From NCBI RefSeq assembly GCF_018252635.1, contig NZ_JAGTXM010000001.1:372122-436121 (forward strand): DNA of 64,000 nucleotides, in the 5' to 3' direction. The notes beneath the pieces are model-generated. The model saw nothing but the letters and a program-made list of their open reading frames with translations. It had not been told where the DNA came from and ran no database searches. Of the stretch, positions 29,162-38,402 are shown piece after piece. This DNA comes from Citrobacter amalonaticus. GTDB lineage: Bacteria; Pseudomonadota; Gammaproteobacteria; Enterobacterales; Enterobacteriaceae. Made by a program: the position numbers and the translations under genes. How positions within the stretch are numbered: the stretch's first letter is position 1; every line of letters begins with the position of its first letter.

Positions 29162-29923
29162 TTAACTGCTGGTGATATAACGAAGAATGTTTAACCACAT
29201 CGGAGTGTAATATTTCCAGTTTAGAAACTCATGACTACCCCAGTGCGGTGAACAGTCACTCATAAAACAGGCTGTCCTGCCTTTTTCAAAACGTCCATAA
29301 ACAAGTAGAGGGTCGTTATTGATAGTTAATGCAACTGTTGCGTTTTCTTTTGCCACTGCTTTGTTATAACCCAGGAATATGGGCCAGTCGGAGAAACCTA
29401 AGACAGTTTCATGCTCATGCTCAACCGGAGAGGCATACACACCAGCGGGTTTTTCGATACGATCATCACCATCAGGCATAATTACCGGAAGAACTTCAGC
29501 TAATACAGTATTTTTATAATTGGCTTTGGCTTCAATCCCCATAAACGAAAGGTAACCACCTATCATTAATAATCCACCGCCATTTTTGACATATTCTTTT
29601 ATCATATCCAGCGCGTCAGGTTTGATTTTGGATTGATAAAATGTTTCATTTTGCAGAAGGAAAGTGTTACTGCCGATATCGCTAATGACGATGGCATCAT
29701 ATTGCTCCAGTTCTGCCTGCTCTTGCGGGAAAGAAATCTGCACCTGATGAGCTGGCATATAAGTGACGGACACGTTGTTTTGGCGTAAGTTTTCCAGTAA
29801 AAATGTTGCACCTTCTTCATATTTACTTGATGTGAAACTGTCGTAACCTTTTGAGTGAATCATATGGATATGCCATGACTCACCAATAAACAGGATTTTT
29901 AAGGAGGAAGTCTCTGCGTTCAT
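29162..29923 (-). CDS. ThuA-like/class I glutamine amidotransferase-fold protein
   Basis: A 253-residue cytoplasmic protein beginning MNAETSSLKILFIGESWHIH. The GGGLLMIGGYLSF stretch and the HWGSHEFLNW stretch place it in the putative glutamine amidotransferase (PF07090-like) group, related to ThuA. The usual nucleophilic Cys of true amidotransferases is not evident after GGG, so it may not be an amidotransferase. ThuA-like proteins often occur in sugar operons, as here between the kinase-fusion gene (21-bp gap) and the DMT transporter. Confidence 0.72.
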   Translation of the reverse strand: MNAETSSLKILFIGESWHIHMIHSKGYDSFTSSKYEEGATFLLENLRQNNVSVTYMPAHQVQISFPQEQAELEQYDAIVISDIGSNTFLLQNETFYQSKIKPDALDMIKEYVKNGGGLLMIGGYLSFMGIEAKANYKNTVLAEVLPVIMPDGDDRIEKPAGVYASPVEHEHETVLGFSDWPIFLGYNKAVAKENATVALTINNDPLLVYGRFEKGRTACFMSDCSPHWGSHEFLNWKYYTPMWLNILRYITSS

Positions 29924-29944
29924 GTTAGGTTCCTTTATGGTTAT

Positions 29945-31153
29945 TTAATAAATTTCCTGACGATACTGCGTTGTTTTTATTCGATGTAGAACTGCTTTGT
30001 TATCAGGCATATCTGAGGCATTGGTAGTTTCTACTGCCAGTGATGAAAATGCGGAGGCGTAGAGTAACGCATTTTCCAGAGAGCGTCCTCGTGCAAGCTC
30101 TGATGCCAATGCTCCGTTAAATGCATCACCGGCACCGGCTGTATTCCTTACGACAGCAGGAAAAGCAGGGGAAATAATAAATCTTTTGCCGTCATAGGCC
30201 ACAGATCCTTTTTTGCCAAGAGTAATAACGACGTTTTTTACACCTTTGTGATAGATTGCCTTTGCAGCTTCCATTGCTGACGTAGTATCAATTACAGAAA
30301 TTTCAGTGAGTAATCCTGCTTCGGTTTCATTAGGCGTCAGATAATCCAGCCCATCCAGTAAATGGTTAACGCATGAGTTATAAGGAGCGGGATTTATAAT
30401 AACTGAGGTATTATTTCTCTTTGCAATTTCAATAGCGCGTTCTAAAGCCTCAGGGTTTGTTTCTAGCTGTAAAAGCAAAATATTTGACTCCGTTATCGCA
30501 TCTTGCTGTAGCGAAATTTCATCATGCAACAATGTCATGTTGGCACCAGGGAAAATCGCTATCATGTTTTCACCAGTACCCTCATCGACCAGAATTGAAG
30601 CAGTGCCAGTCTGAACATCTTCAGACTTATAAATGACAGATTTTTTTATGATTGACGCATTGATGAAAGAACTGGCGTATTCACTAAAATGATCGGAGCC
30701 TATTTTAGTAATAAAAGTCACACTCGCATCCGCATGACTGGCCGCCAGGGCCTGATTACATCCTTTGCCTCCAGGTGAGAATATCAATTTTCCGGAAAGC
30801 AAGGATTCTCCTGCAGTGGGAAGTCGTGGTAGATAATTTATAATATCAACATTAAATGAACCCAAAACACAAACGTTGTCTTTCATAACAGGAGGGCCCC
30901 TTGTTATTATGTCATGTGAGTCTATAGACTCAAGGACGTGAATGATTTCATTTTTGGTGACACTATCAAGAGAATGAATATCGATATAAGCACCACCGTG
31001 ACAGCGATTTAATAAGCCTCTTTGGGAAAGCTCATTAAGATCTGCTCTAATCGTTTCTTTCGTTACCTTTAAATGGCGAGAAAGATGAGCTACACGAACA
31101 AAACCTTTTGTGCTGATTAATTTTATTATTTCATGATGGCGTTCTGTTTTCAT
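29945..31153 (-). CDS. DeoR-type HTH fused to a ribokinase-family (PfkB) kinase
   Basis: The 402 residues divide in two. Residues 1-60 form a DeoR-type winged helix (ERHHEIIKLISTKGFVRV, then KVTKETIRADLNELSQRGLL). Residues about 90-395 form a PfkB kinase, with the N-terminal glycines GSFNVDIINYLP and GGKGCNQALAA and the C-terminal ATP/catalytic motif NTAGAGDAFNGAL (catalytic Asp in GAGD). The reading frame across the junction is continuous, so this is a real fusion. It is the first gene of the leftward operon. It could sense its own substrate or product and regulate the operon. Confidence 0.85.
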   Translation of the reverse strand: MKTERHHEIIKLISTKGFVRVAHLSRHLKVTKETIRADLNELSQRGLLNRCHGGAYIDIHSLDSVTKNEIIHVLESIDSHDIITRGPPVMKDNVCVLGSFNVDIINYLPRLPTAGESLLSGKLIFSPGGKGCNQALAASHADASVTFITKIGSDHFSEYASSFINASIIKKSVIYKSEDVQTGTASILVDEGTGENMIAIFPGANMTLLHDEISLQQDAITESNILLLQLETNPEALERAIEIAKRNNTSVIINPAPYNSCVNHLLDGLDYLTPNETEAGLLTEISVIDTTSAMEAAKAIYHKGVKNVVITLGKKGSVAYDGKRFIISPAFPAVVRNTAGAGDAFNGALASELARGRSLENALLYASAFSSLAVETTNASDMPDNKAVLHRIKTTQYRQEIY

Positions 31154-31507
31154 ACGTCACCTCACTGAGTTCAAATGTAATACTCCTGTTATTTAGGGCT
31201 GTGATGGTATCCGTAAAATTGTTCGCAAAACCAAAAAAAAGCAAAAAAAAGTAAAGGTTATTCTCTTTATCCTGGAGGTTATAGATACCTTCGCTTAATT
31301 TGTTAGATAAATCGGATGAACGGGTGTTTGTTGATGTATTTGTGAAAAATAATTTATGACGTTGTTGGTTATTAACGTAGATTAAACACGTGCTTCGGAA
31401 AAACAGAATGTATCATTCGCCGAGTGGAGGTTAAGGATGCGACTTATGGTTACACCTCAATGTTTGTGCAGTACATGAAAACCGGGTCTGCGGATGACAA
31501 AAATGTG

Positions 31508-31535
31508 AATAAAAAATGCCCGCACATGGCGGGCA
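31508..31535 (-). terminator. Orphan intrinsic terminator, leftward
   Basis: TGCCCGC (31517-31523), loop ACATG, GCGGGCA (31529-31535), followed on the minus strand by TTTTTTATT. It is a well-formed terminator for a leftward transcript, but no leftward gene lies immediately to its right, which suggests a lost gene or a non-coding transcript. Confidence 0.65.
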
Positions 31536-32041
31536 GCGTATCGGTATGCAGACTAAAGACGTCACTTTACAGTTTGTTAACGGGAAGGGCGCCATACACC
31601 ACACAAAGCCATCATTGAGAGTGTCAGCAATGGATAACTGTCTGTTGAATTCTTGTGCCAGTAAGCGAGTTCAAAGGGCGGCTCTCTGCTTTTTTGAACA
31701 AAGAAGGTGCGCATTTCGGTTTTTTCAGCAGCGGATTATCAAAAGCCTCAGCAAAAAAATCTATAATCCTTAAACAATGGATAAATCACAAATACATATG
31801 TATTGTTTTGTGTGCAATTTTCTCTGTCACGCCCGTACGTCATTTTCGCTTAAGAGAACCTGTGTTAACTCCTCTGATGATACTCTTATTATTTCATAAC
31901 TACATGAATATTAATTATTAATTTTATTATTATCTCTCCCTGGCTCTGTAAGCATCACAATGACATGCAGCATTGCTCTGGTTATCTCTGTTTAAATAAT
32001 CTACATGCATCACATAAATGTTTACATTTGATAATGTATAG

Positions 32042-32055
32042 TTTTCATATGAAAA
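32042..32055. promoter_or_regulatory. Perfect 14-bp palindrome upstream of mtnK
   Basis: TTTTCATATGAAAA lies 37 bp before the mtnK start. Its position suits an operator for the SorC-type regulator at 36297 or for the DeoR-kinase fusion. This is inference from symmetry and place only. Confidence 0.4.
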
Positions 32056-32091
32056 GTTGATTGTTATTCTGCATAAACAAGGAGAACTGTT

Positions 32092-33351
32092 ATGACGGAT
32101 TCAATTCCATCAGGTTACAAACCGCTGACATGTGACACACTGCCCGGTTATCTCTCATCCAGACTGACCCCTGCATGTGAACCGGGGGGATTACCTGAAG
32201 AGTGGAAAGTTTCAGAAGTAGGGGACGGAAATCTGAACATGGTGTTTATCGTTGAGGGGACGCATAAAACCATCATTGTAAAGCAGGCCCTGCCCTGGCT
32301 CCGTGCCGGAGGTGAAGGGTGGCCTTTATCTCTGAGCCGTGCAGGTTTTGAGTACAATGTCTTATGCCAGGAAGCAAAGTACGCGGGCCACACACTGATA
32401 CCAGAGGTCTATTTTTACGACCCGGATATGGCACTGTTTGCCATGGAGTACCTGACGCCACACGTCATTCTTCGTAAAGAGCTGATCAACGGTAAAACAT
32501 TTCCAAAACTTGCTGAAGATATCGGCACATTTTTAGCCCAGACCCTCTTCAATACGTCTGACATTGGCATGTCAGCAGAACAGAAAAAAGCGCTTACTGC
32601 CGAGTTCGCGTTGAATCATGAGCTGTGCAAAATTACGGAAGATCTGATCTTCACAGAGCCCTATTACAACGCTGAACGGAATAACTGGACTTCTCCTGAG
32701 CTGGACGATGCCGTGCATAACGCCTGGGCTGATGTAGAGATGATCCAGGTTGCCATGCGTTATAAGTACAAATTTATGACAGAGGCGCAGGCATTGTTAC
32801 ATGGTGACCTTCATTCAGGTTCAATCATGGTGACCGACACGGATACCAAAGTGATTGATCCTGAATTCGGTTTCATGGGGCCAATGGCGTTTGATATCGG
32901 CAACTATATAGGCAACCTTCTGTTAGCGTTCTTCTCACGTCCAGGGTGGGATGCGAATGAGCAACGTCGCGCTGACTATCAGGAATGGCTGCTTCAGCAG
33001 ATTGTCGAAACCTGGTTCGTTTTCACCCGGGAGTTCCGTCTGTTGTGGGACAATAAAACACAGGGCGACGCGTGGCCGACAGAAATGTATCAACAGAACA
33101 GAGCCGCTCTTGAGGACGCACAGGATCAGTTTTTTGCCACGCTGCTTGAAGATTCCCTGGTGAATGCCGGCATGGAAATGAATCGCCGGATTATCGGTTT
33201 TGCTGGCGTTGCCGAGCTGAAACTGATTGAAAATACAGAGCTTCGCGCAGAATGTGAACGACGTGCATTGACCATGGCGCGCGATCTTATCGTCAATGCC
33301 CGCCAGTTTAAAAATATGGATTCCGTCATCCAGTCTGCGAAGGTTAAGTAA
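32092..33351 (+). CDS. mtnK: 5-Methylthioribose kinase
   Basis: A 419-residue kinase of the aminoglycoside-phosphotransferase-like fold that phosphorylates 5-methylthioribose at C1. The nucleotide-binding region has GDGNLNMVF and VKQALPW near residues 45-65, the catalytic loop is HGDLHSGSIM at 237-246, and the metal-binding DPEFGFMGPMAFD follows near 258. A strong AAGGAGAA ribosome site precedes the ATG. It starts the rightward mtnK-mtnA-aldolase-transporter operon. Confidence 0.94.
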   Translation: MTDSIPSGYKPLTCDTLPGYLSSRLTPACEPGGLPEEWKVSEVGDGNLNMVFIVEGTHKTIIVKQALPWLRAGGEGWPLSLSRAGFEYNVLCQEAKYAGHTLIPEVYFYDPDMALFAMEYLTPHVILRKELINGKTFPKLAEDIGTFLAQTLFNTSDIGMSAEQKKALTAEFALNHELCKITEDLIFTEPYYNAERNNWTSPELDDAVHNAWADVEMIQVAMRYKYKFMTEAQALLHGDLHSGSIMVTDTDTKVIDPEFGFMGPMAFDIGNYIGNLLLAFFSRPGWDANEQRRADYQEWLLQQIVETWFVFTREFRLLWDNKTQGDAWPTEMYQQNRAALEDAQDQFFATLLEDSLVNAGMEMNRRIIGFAGVAELKLIENTELRAECERRALTMARDLIVNARQFKNMDSVIQSAKVK

Positions 33352-33360
33352 GAGGTCATT

Positions 33361-34476
33361 ATGAATATTAAAGGTAAACACTACCGTACGGTCTGGGTTT
33401 CCGGGGATGGAAAAGCGGTAGAAATCATCGATCAGACTAAGTTGCCTTTTAAGTTCGAGGTGGTGGCGCTTACCTCTGCGGAAATGGCCGCTACGGCTAT
33501 TCAGGAGATGTGGGTTCGTGGCGCTCCGCTTATTGGTGTCGTTGCAGCCTATGGTATCGCGCTGGGAATGAATCACGATGCCAGTGACATGGGTCTGCAG
33601 CGTTACTATGACCTTCTTATCAAAACCCGACCAACGGCAATTAACCTCAAATGGGCTCTCGACAGGATGATAGCCACACTGAAGGATCTCTGTGTATCAG
33701 AGCGCAAGGATGTGGCCTGGGCGCTGGCGGCAGAAATTGCCGAGGAAGATGTCGCGTTGTGTGAACAAATTGGATTACATGGTGCAGAAGTCATCCGCGA
33801 AATAGCCCAGAAAAAACTGGCCGGGAGTGTGGTCAATATCCTGACGCACTGTAACGCAGGCTGGCTGGCGACTGTAGACTGGGGAACAGCGCTTTCTCCG
33901 ATCTACAAAGCGCATGAAAACGGAATCCCTGTTCACGTCTGGGTGGACGAAACGCGGCCACGTAATCAGGGCGGACTCACGGCATTTGAACTGGGCTCAC
34001 ACGGTATTCCTCACACCCTGATCGCCGACAACGCGGGTGGCCACCTGATGCAACACGGTGACGTTGATCTCTGCATTGTGGGGACCGATCGAACTACGGC
34101 CAGGGGGGATGTCTGTAATAAAATTGGTACCTATCTTAAGGCGCTGGCGGCCCATGATAACCATGTTCCCTTCTACGTCGCGTTACCTTCTCCCACTATT
34201 GACTGGACTATCGAGGACGGAAAAAGCATTCCGATTGAGCAACGTGACGGAAAAGAGCAGTCCCATGTCTACGGGATAAACCCTCAGGGAGAATTGAGCT
34301 GGGTCAATACCGCCCCTGAAGGAACCCGTTGTGGGAACTACGCTTTCGACGTCACGCCTGCCCGCTACATCACCGGCCTCATTACTGAGCGCGGAGTCTG
34401 TGCTGCCAGTAAGTCAGCGCTGGCGGATATGTTTGCTGACCTGAAGAGTAAAGCACTCCAGGATGAGCAGCATTAA
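33361..34476 (+). CDS. mtnA: 5-Methylthioribose-1-phosphate isomerase
   Basis: The 371 residues carry the eIF2B-like isomerase signature. The catalytic Cys164 lies in [17 protein letters not shown] and the catalytic Asp243 in [11 protein letters not shown]. It converts 5-methylthioribose-1-phosphate to the ribulose form, and can also act on 5-deoxyribose-1-phosphate. It follows mtnK by 9 bp, so the two are co-transcribed. No mtnB, mtnC or mtnD genes of the classical methionine salvage route follow; the aldolase comes next instead. Confidence 0.95.
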   Translation: MNIKGKHYRTVWVSGDGKAVEIIDQTKLPFKFEVVALTSAEMAATAIQEMWVRGAPLIGVVAAYGIALGMNHDASDMGLQRYYDLLIKTRPTAINLKWALDRMIATLKDLCVSERKDVAWALAAEIAEEDVALCEQIGLHGAEVIREIAQKKLAGSVVNILTHCNAGWLATVDWGTALSPIYKAHENGIPVHVWVDETRPRNQGGLTAFELGSHGIPHTLIADNAGGHLMQHGDVDLCIVGTDRTTARGDVCNKIGTYLKALAAHDNHVPFYVALPSPTIDWTIEDGKSIPIEQRDGKEQSHVYGINPQGELSWVNTAPEGTRCGNYAFDVTPARYITGLITERGVCAASKSALADMFADLKSKALQDEQH

Positions 34477-34506
34477 AACGACGACCACTGCTGTTAAGGA
34501 GCAGGA

Positions 34507-35148
34507 ATGGAAAGGATTAAGTTAGCAGAAAATATCATTTCCACTTGTCGGGAAATGAATGCGTCAGGTCTTAATCAAGGAACATCAGGTAATGTGAGTG
34601 CCAGGTATACCGGTGGCATGTTGATTACGCCGAGTGGGATCGCTTATTCAAAGATGACGCCGGACATGATTGTCTTTGTAGACGATAAGGGAATACCTGA
34701 AGCGGGTAAAATACCATCAAGTGAATGGTTATTTCATCTGGCGTGTTATAAAGCCAGACCAGAATTGAATGCTGTCATACATACGCATGCGGTGAATTCC
34801 ACGGCGGTGGCAATACATAATCATTCAATTCCGGCCATTCATTATATGGTGGCGGTATCGGGGACGGATCATATTCCCTGTATTCCCTATTATACCTTTG
34901 GCAGCCCTGAACTGGCTGACGGTGTATCTAAAGGGATCAGAGAAAGTAAGTCCTTGCTGATGCAGCACCACGGTATGCTGGCCATGGACGTCACGCTGGA
35001 AAAGACGTTGTGGCTGGCGGGTGAAACCGAGACGCTGGCTGATTTATACATCAAATGTGGCGGATTACATCACGATGTTCCCGTTCTTTCTGAAGCCGAA
35101 ATGACCATTGTTCTTGAAAAATTCAAAACATATGGTTTGAAAGCGTAA
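34507..35148 (+). CDS. Class II aldolase of the DHAP shunt (FucA-like)
   Basis: A 213-residue zinc aldolase resembling L-fuculose-1-phosphate aldolase. The residues match FucA numbering: Glu73 (SSEWLFHL), His92 and His94 (IHTHAV), His155 (QHHGML), and the phosphate-binding NQGTSGNVS at 23-31. Following mtnK and mtnA it should split methylthioribulose-1-phosphate or 5-deoxyribulose-1-phosphate into dihydroxyacetone phosphate and an aldehyde (methylthioacetaldehyde or acetaldehyde). That route is known as the DHAP shunt in Rhodospirillum and in some pathogenic E. coli, where the gene is called ald2. Confidence 0.85.
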   Translation: MERIKLAENIISTCREMNASGLNQGTSGNVSARYTGGMLITPSGIAYSKMTPDMIVFVDDKGIPEAGKIPSSEWLFHLACYKARPELNAVIHTHAVNSTAVAIHNHSIPAIHYMVAVSGTDHIPCIPYYTFGSPELADGVSKGIRESKSLLMQHHGMLAMDVTLEKTLWLAGETETLADLYIKCGGLHHDVPVLSEAEMTIVLEKFKTYGLKA

Positions 35149-35175
35149 TTACAGCTTTATTTTAATTAATAACAT

Positions 35176-35204
35176 ATAGCAGCCATTCGCGGAATGGCTG
35201 CTAT
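35176..35204 (+). terminator. Stable hairpin between the aldolase and transporter genes
   Basis: ATAGCAGCCATTC (35176-35188), loop GCG and GAATGGCTGCTAT (35192-35204) form a perfect 13-bp stem. It lacks a T-tract, so it may act as a partial terminator or RNA-end stabiliser that sets different levels for the enzymes and the transporter. Confidence 0.55.
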
Positions 35205-35251
35205 CCCCTCTGTCCACAACGATTGATTATAACTACCACAAGGAGTTATTT

Positions 35252-36256
35252 ATGTTTATCGTGGAATCGTATGCTGTCGCCATAATAATGTGTTTTATTA
35301 CCATGATTTGCTGGGGTTCATGGGCGAATACAACCAAACTTGTCAGCAATAAAAAATGGGAGTTCCCTCTATTCTATTGGGATTATTCAATTGGATTATT
35401 GCTGTGTTCTTTGTTATTTGCCTTCACGCTGGGTTCTATGGGCGAAGCCGGTCGCAGTTTTATACCTGATATTCAGCAGGCGAGCAGCAGTAGTCTGATG
35501 TCGGCAATACTGGCAGGGATTATCTTCAATATTTCCAATATTCTTCTGGTCGCTTCTATTAATCTTGCCGGTATGGCGGTAGCTTTTCCTGTGGGGGTGG
35601 GGCTGGCATTGGCTCTGGGTGTGATCACCACCTATATCGGCAATCCGCAGGGCGATCCGCTCATTCTGTTCCTCGGTGTCGCCTGCGTTATGATCGCCAT
35701 TATTTTTACCGCGATAGCCTATGGTCGTGTCACGCAGGAGGCGGATAAATCTCGCCGTAATAAAGGTCTCATTACTGCCATTCTGGCGGGTATCATTATG
35801 GGATGGTTTTTCCGCTTCCTGGCGGACTCCATGTCTGACAATTTCAGCCAGCCTGCCAGCGGTCTGATGACGCCGTACTCAGCACTTGTTCTGTTTGCCG
35901 CGGGGCTGTTTTTGTCGAACTTTGTCCTTAACACGCTGGTCATGAAAAAGCCTATTTCAGGAGAAGCGGTCAACGGGAAAATGTATTTTTCCGGGAGTTT
36001 ACGGGATCATGTTTGCGGCTGGCTGGGCGGTATGATTTGGTGTGTCGGTCTGGCATTCAGTCTGATTGCGTCTGGTCAGGCGGGTTATGCCATTTCCTAC
36101 GGTCTGGGACAGGGTGCCACAATGATTGCCGTGATCTGGGGAGTCTTCATCTGGAGAGAATTTGCCAGTGCGCCAGCCGGAACCAATAAACTGCTGCTGA
36201 CTATGTTTATTTCATATATTGTGGGTATTGTTCTTATTATCGCCGCTAATCAATAA
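35252..36256 (+). CDS. GRP/RhaT-like sugar transporter, probable 5-deoxypentose uptake
   Basis: The 334-residue inner-membrane protein has about ten hydrophobic helices and resembles the glucose/ribose porter (GlcU/RbsU) and RhaT-like families of the DMT superfamily. It begins MFIVESYAVAIIMCFITMIC and has GGMIWCVGLAFSLIASGQAG near the C-terminal helices. CAAGGAG precedes the ATG. It is the last gene of the mtnK operon, so uptake of 5-methylthioribose or 5-deoxyribose is the likely role (inferred from context). Confidence 0.78.
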   Translation: MFIVESYAVAIIMCFITMICWGSWANTTKLVSNKKWEFPLFYWDYSIGLLLCSLLFAFTLGSMGEAGRSFIPDIQQASSSSLMSAILAGIIFNISNILLVASINLAGMAVAFPVGVGLALALGVITTYIGNPQGDPLILFLGVACVMIAIIFTAIAYGRVTQEADKSRRNKGLITAILAGIIMGWFFRFLADSMSDNFSQPASGLMTPYSALVLFAAGLFLSNFVLNTLVMKKPISGEAVNGKMYFSGSLRDHVCGWLGGMIWCVGLAFSLIASGQAGYAISYGLGQGATMIAVIWGVFIWREFASAPAGTNKLLLTMFISYIVGIVLIIAANQ

Positions 36257-36260
36257 AATC

Positions 36261-36296
36261 CTGCCCCATATCCACATGGGGCAGTTGTTCATTCTT
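36261..36296. terminator. Bidirectional terminator of the mtnK operon
   Basis: CTGCCCCAT (36261-36269), a 6-nt loop, and ATGGGGCAG (36276-36284) form a perfect 9-bp stem followed by TTGTTCATTCTTTT. It lies between the convergent transporter and regulator genes. Confidence 0.8.
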
Positions 36297-37283
36297 TTAG
36301 TGTGGTAATTCACACGCCAGCAAAAACTCTGCCGTTCCTTCATCAACAATCAGGTCCGTGACATATCCTCCCAGCAGGGCACCCAACGTTGCGTCATAGC
36401 CTCTTTCCCCACCAGCAAGGAAGATCTTCCGTTCAATCTGCCTTAACTGAGCCAGACTGATTCCCAGAATACGCTGGTCAACATCCGCCACGACGGGCAT
36501 CCCTTCCTTATCATAGAAGCGGCCACAAATGACACCTACTGCGCCTAAATCACGATACGTCTGCATTTCCTTCTTATTCAGCACGCCCACCCGAATCAGG
36601 GGATTTTCATCAAGCGCGTTACCCACGACAAAAAAGGCTTTCGTACAGCGAGTCAGAACGTCAAAATTCGATCGAATAATAGGCTCTGCCTGTAACTCCA
36701 TGGCCAGTCTGGCGCTTGATACCACGGCGGGCACGTGCAGCGAGGCGACACGGCCTGAAAGCTTGTAAGCGATTTGCGATGAGGATTCAATAATCGTCAG
36801 GTCTGGTTGAGAGGGCATGGAACCGAGCATCTGAATAACGGTGACATTTTTACATGACTTCGGCGTCATGGTTTTGCTCATCTGATGAATTGTTCTTCCC
36901 CAGGCAACTCCCAGCACATCACCATTCTCAATTACCTGATTCAGATACATGCCACCGGCACGTGAAAGGCGAGTCCGCATCAGCTTTGTATCATCACGTT
37001 TTCCGGCATGTTCGCCATCAGGCACGATGATCACTCTCTGGAGATTGAATTTATCGCGAATTTGCAAAGCAGCGTCGATAGATCCAAAGACATTCACATC
37101 CAGGTTGATATGAACCAGTCCATTTTCCCGGGCTGTTTGCAGGTATTTGACAACCGTGACGCGGGACACCCCCATGATAGCTGCAACTTCAGTCTGGCTT
37201 TTGCCTTCCTGATAGTACAGCCATGTTGCATGAAGTACGGGATCACCATTGAACAGGCTGCTGTTTGTTTGATCTCTATCCAC
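36297..37283 (-). CDS. SorC/DeoR-family sugar-binding regulator
   Basis: A 328-residue regulator. Residues about 15-60 form a helix-turn-helix (KSQTEVAAIMGVSRVTVVKY), and the remainder is a SorC-type sugar-binding domain, with GVAWGRTIHQMSK, GNALDENPLIRVG and GAVGVICGRFYD. It is convergent with the mtnK operon and adjacent to it, so it is the best candidate for sensing a phosphorylated pentose of that pathway. Confidence 0.88.
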   Translation of the reverse strand: MDRDQTNSSLFNGDPVLHATWLYYQEGKSQTEVAAIMGVSRVTVVKYLQTARENGLVHINLDVNVFGSIDAALQIRDKFNLQRVIIVPDGEHAGKRDDTKLMRTRLSRAGGMYLNQVIENGDVLGVAWGRTIHQMSKTMTPKSCKNVTVIQMLGSMPSQPDLTIIESSSQIAYKLSGRVASLHVPAVVSSARLAMELQAEPIIRSNFDVLTRCTKAFFVVGNALDENPLIRVGVLNKKEMQTYRDLGAVGVICGRFYDKEGMPVVADVDQRILGISLAQLRQIERKIFLAGGERGYDATLGALLGGYVTDLIVDEGTAEFLLACELPH

Positions 37284-37491
37284 TTTTGTATCCCTGTATT
37301 ATGCCGGGAAAATTCTCATCTTGACCCTGTTTACCCGGAGATTTGATGCAAATTGCCAGTAGCATGATTTTATACAGATATTTTATTCTTTGACATTACC
37401 TGAATCAGCATACTCATTGAGCGACCGATCTCGTTTTCCCCAGTCTAAAAAGCCGGAGTGATGTCCCAGGTTCATCAGTTTTAGAGAGAGG

Positions 37492-37620
37492 TTACTCCTT
37501 CAGCACAATCAACGGTTCAATATCGCTCTCTTTTTTAATCACCTGCAGTTCGTCACCTCGCAGATAGTGACCGTCGTAGTTTTCGCCAGCAGTGAATCTC
37601 AACGAGTTTAACAGACACCT
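37492..37620 (-). pseudogene. C-terminal remnant of an unknown gene
   Basis: One minus-strand frame reads LRFTAGENYDGHYLRGDELQ followed by VIKKESDIEPLIVLKE and a stop at 37492. The natural-looking tail has no start and is joined at about 37650 to the broken MFS gene. I do not recognise the family. It marks a deletion junction. Confidence 0.4.
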
Positions 37621-37674
37621 CGGAGTCATTTATGGAACTGACCCCACGACAGTCCAATCACAGCTCAGAAGTGT

Positions 37675-38364
37675 CTAGATTATCCGTGGCGATTCACCCG
37701 TCAGTACCACCGGATGTCTGAAGGCGCGGATAAAATCGGATAATACATCTCCAGGATGAAAACTTCGGCCCTGACATTTGACAGTCTCCGGCATTTTAAA
37801 CATCAGCAGGGCCCAGGACATCAGACTCATCACTCCGATGATCACAAATAACAGCTTCCAGTGCATAAAGGGCATTAAACCTGCTCCAGCCAGTGGGCCG
37901 ATGACAGACACAAGCAATATGATGGAGGTCAGAGCCGCCATAATACGGATGGAATCCTTTTCATCAAAGGCCTCCTGTATTGATACATAACCAACGGTGG
38001 AGATGAAGCAAATACTAGTTACCTGTATAAAACGGGCAGTAAAATACTGTTCGATCGAGGTGACAAACATCATGCTCAGCCAGGTCAGGGCAAAGATCAT
38101 TACACCTGTGAGCAGAACATGACGGCGACCAATCCGGTCGGAGAGAGGCCTCTGAAACCACTGGAACGCCAGACCTCCGGCCAAATAAAGACTGATAGAG
38201 GCGGGTACTTGGGTGATATCAACCTGAAGCTCACGGAAAATGCGGATGATGCCCGGCTGGATGAGAGCCGTGATCAGATAGGCTGAATAATCGTAGATGA
38301 GCATCGCCAGTGGAAATAATAGAACACTGCAATACCTGCTAAGGCCTCCCGAAAATGGCTTCAT
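37675..38364 (-). pseudogene. Truncated MdfA-like MFS transporter
   Basis: The 229 residues match the N-terminal half of an MdfA-like drug/sugar transporter (family length about 410). The MFS signature DRIGRRHVLLTGVM is at about residues 76-89, with roughly six membrane segments. The frame ends in an unrelated tail (RHPVVLTGESPRII) at the junction near 37690. The ribosome site GGAG lies inside a perfect AAACGGA/TCCGTTT hairpin (38365-38381). The protein should not function as a full transporter. Confidence 0.8.
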
Positions 38365-38402
38365 AAACGGATTCTCCGTTTTTTATAATTTATTGAATTT
38401 TA

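Larger units (their letters stand above)
31154..32091. other. 938-bp divergent gap between the kinase-fusion gene and mtnK
   Basis: No convincing gene. Short open frames on both strands (for example 31424-31618 and 31655-31921) lack ribosome sites and family character. The stretch holds A-rich tracts at 31227-31255, an orphan terminator (31508-31535) and a perfect palindrome before mtnK (32042-32055). Both divergent operon promoters must lie here. Confidence 0.6.

Noticed and set aside
31424-31921. Overlapping short frames in the gap before mtnK
   Set aside because: They overlap each other and a terminator, lack ribosome sites and have no family character.
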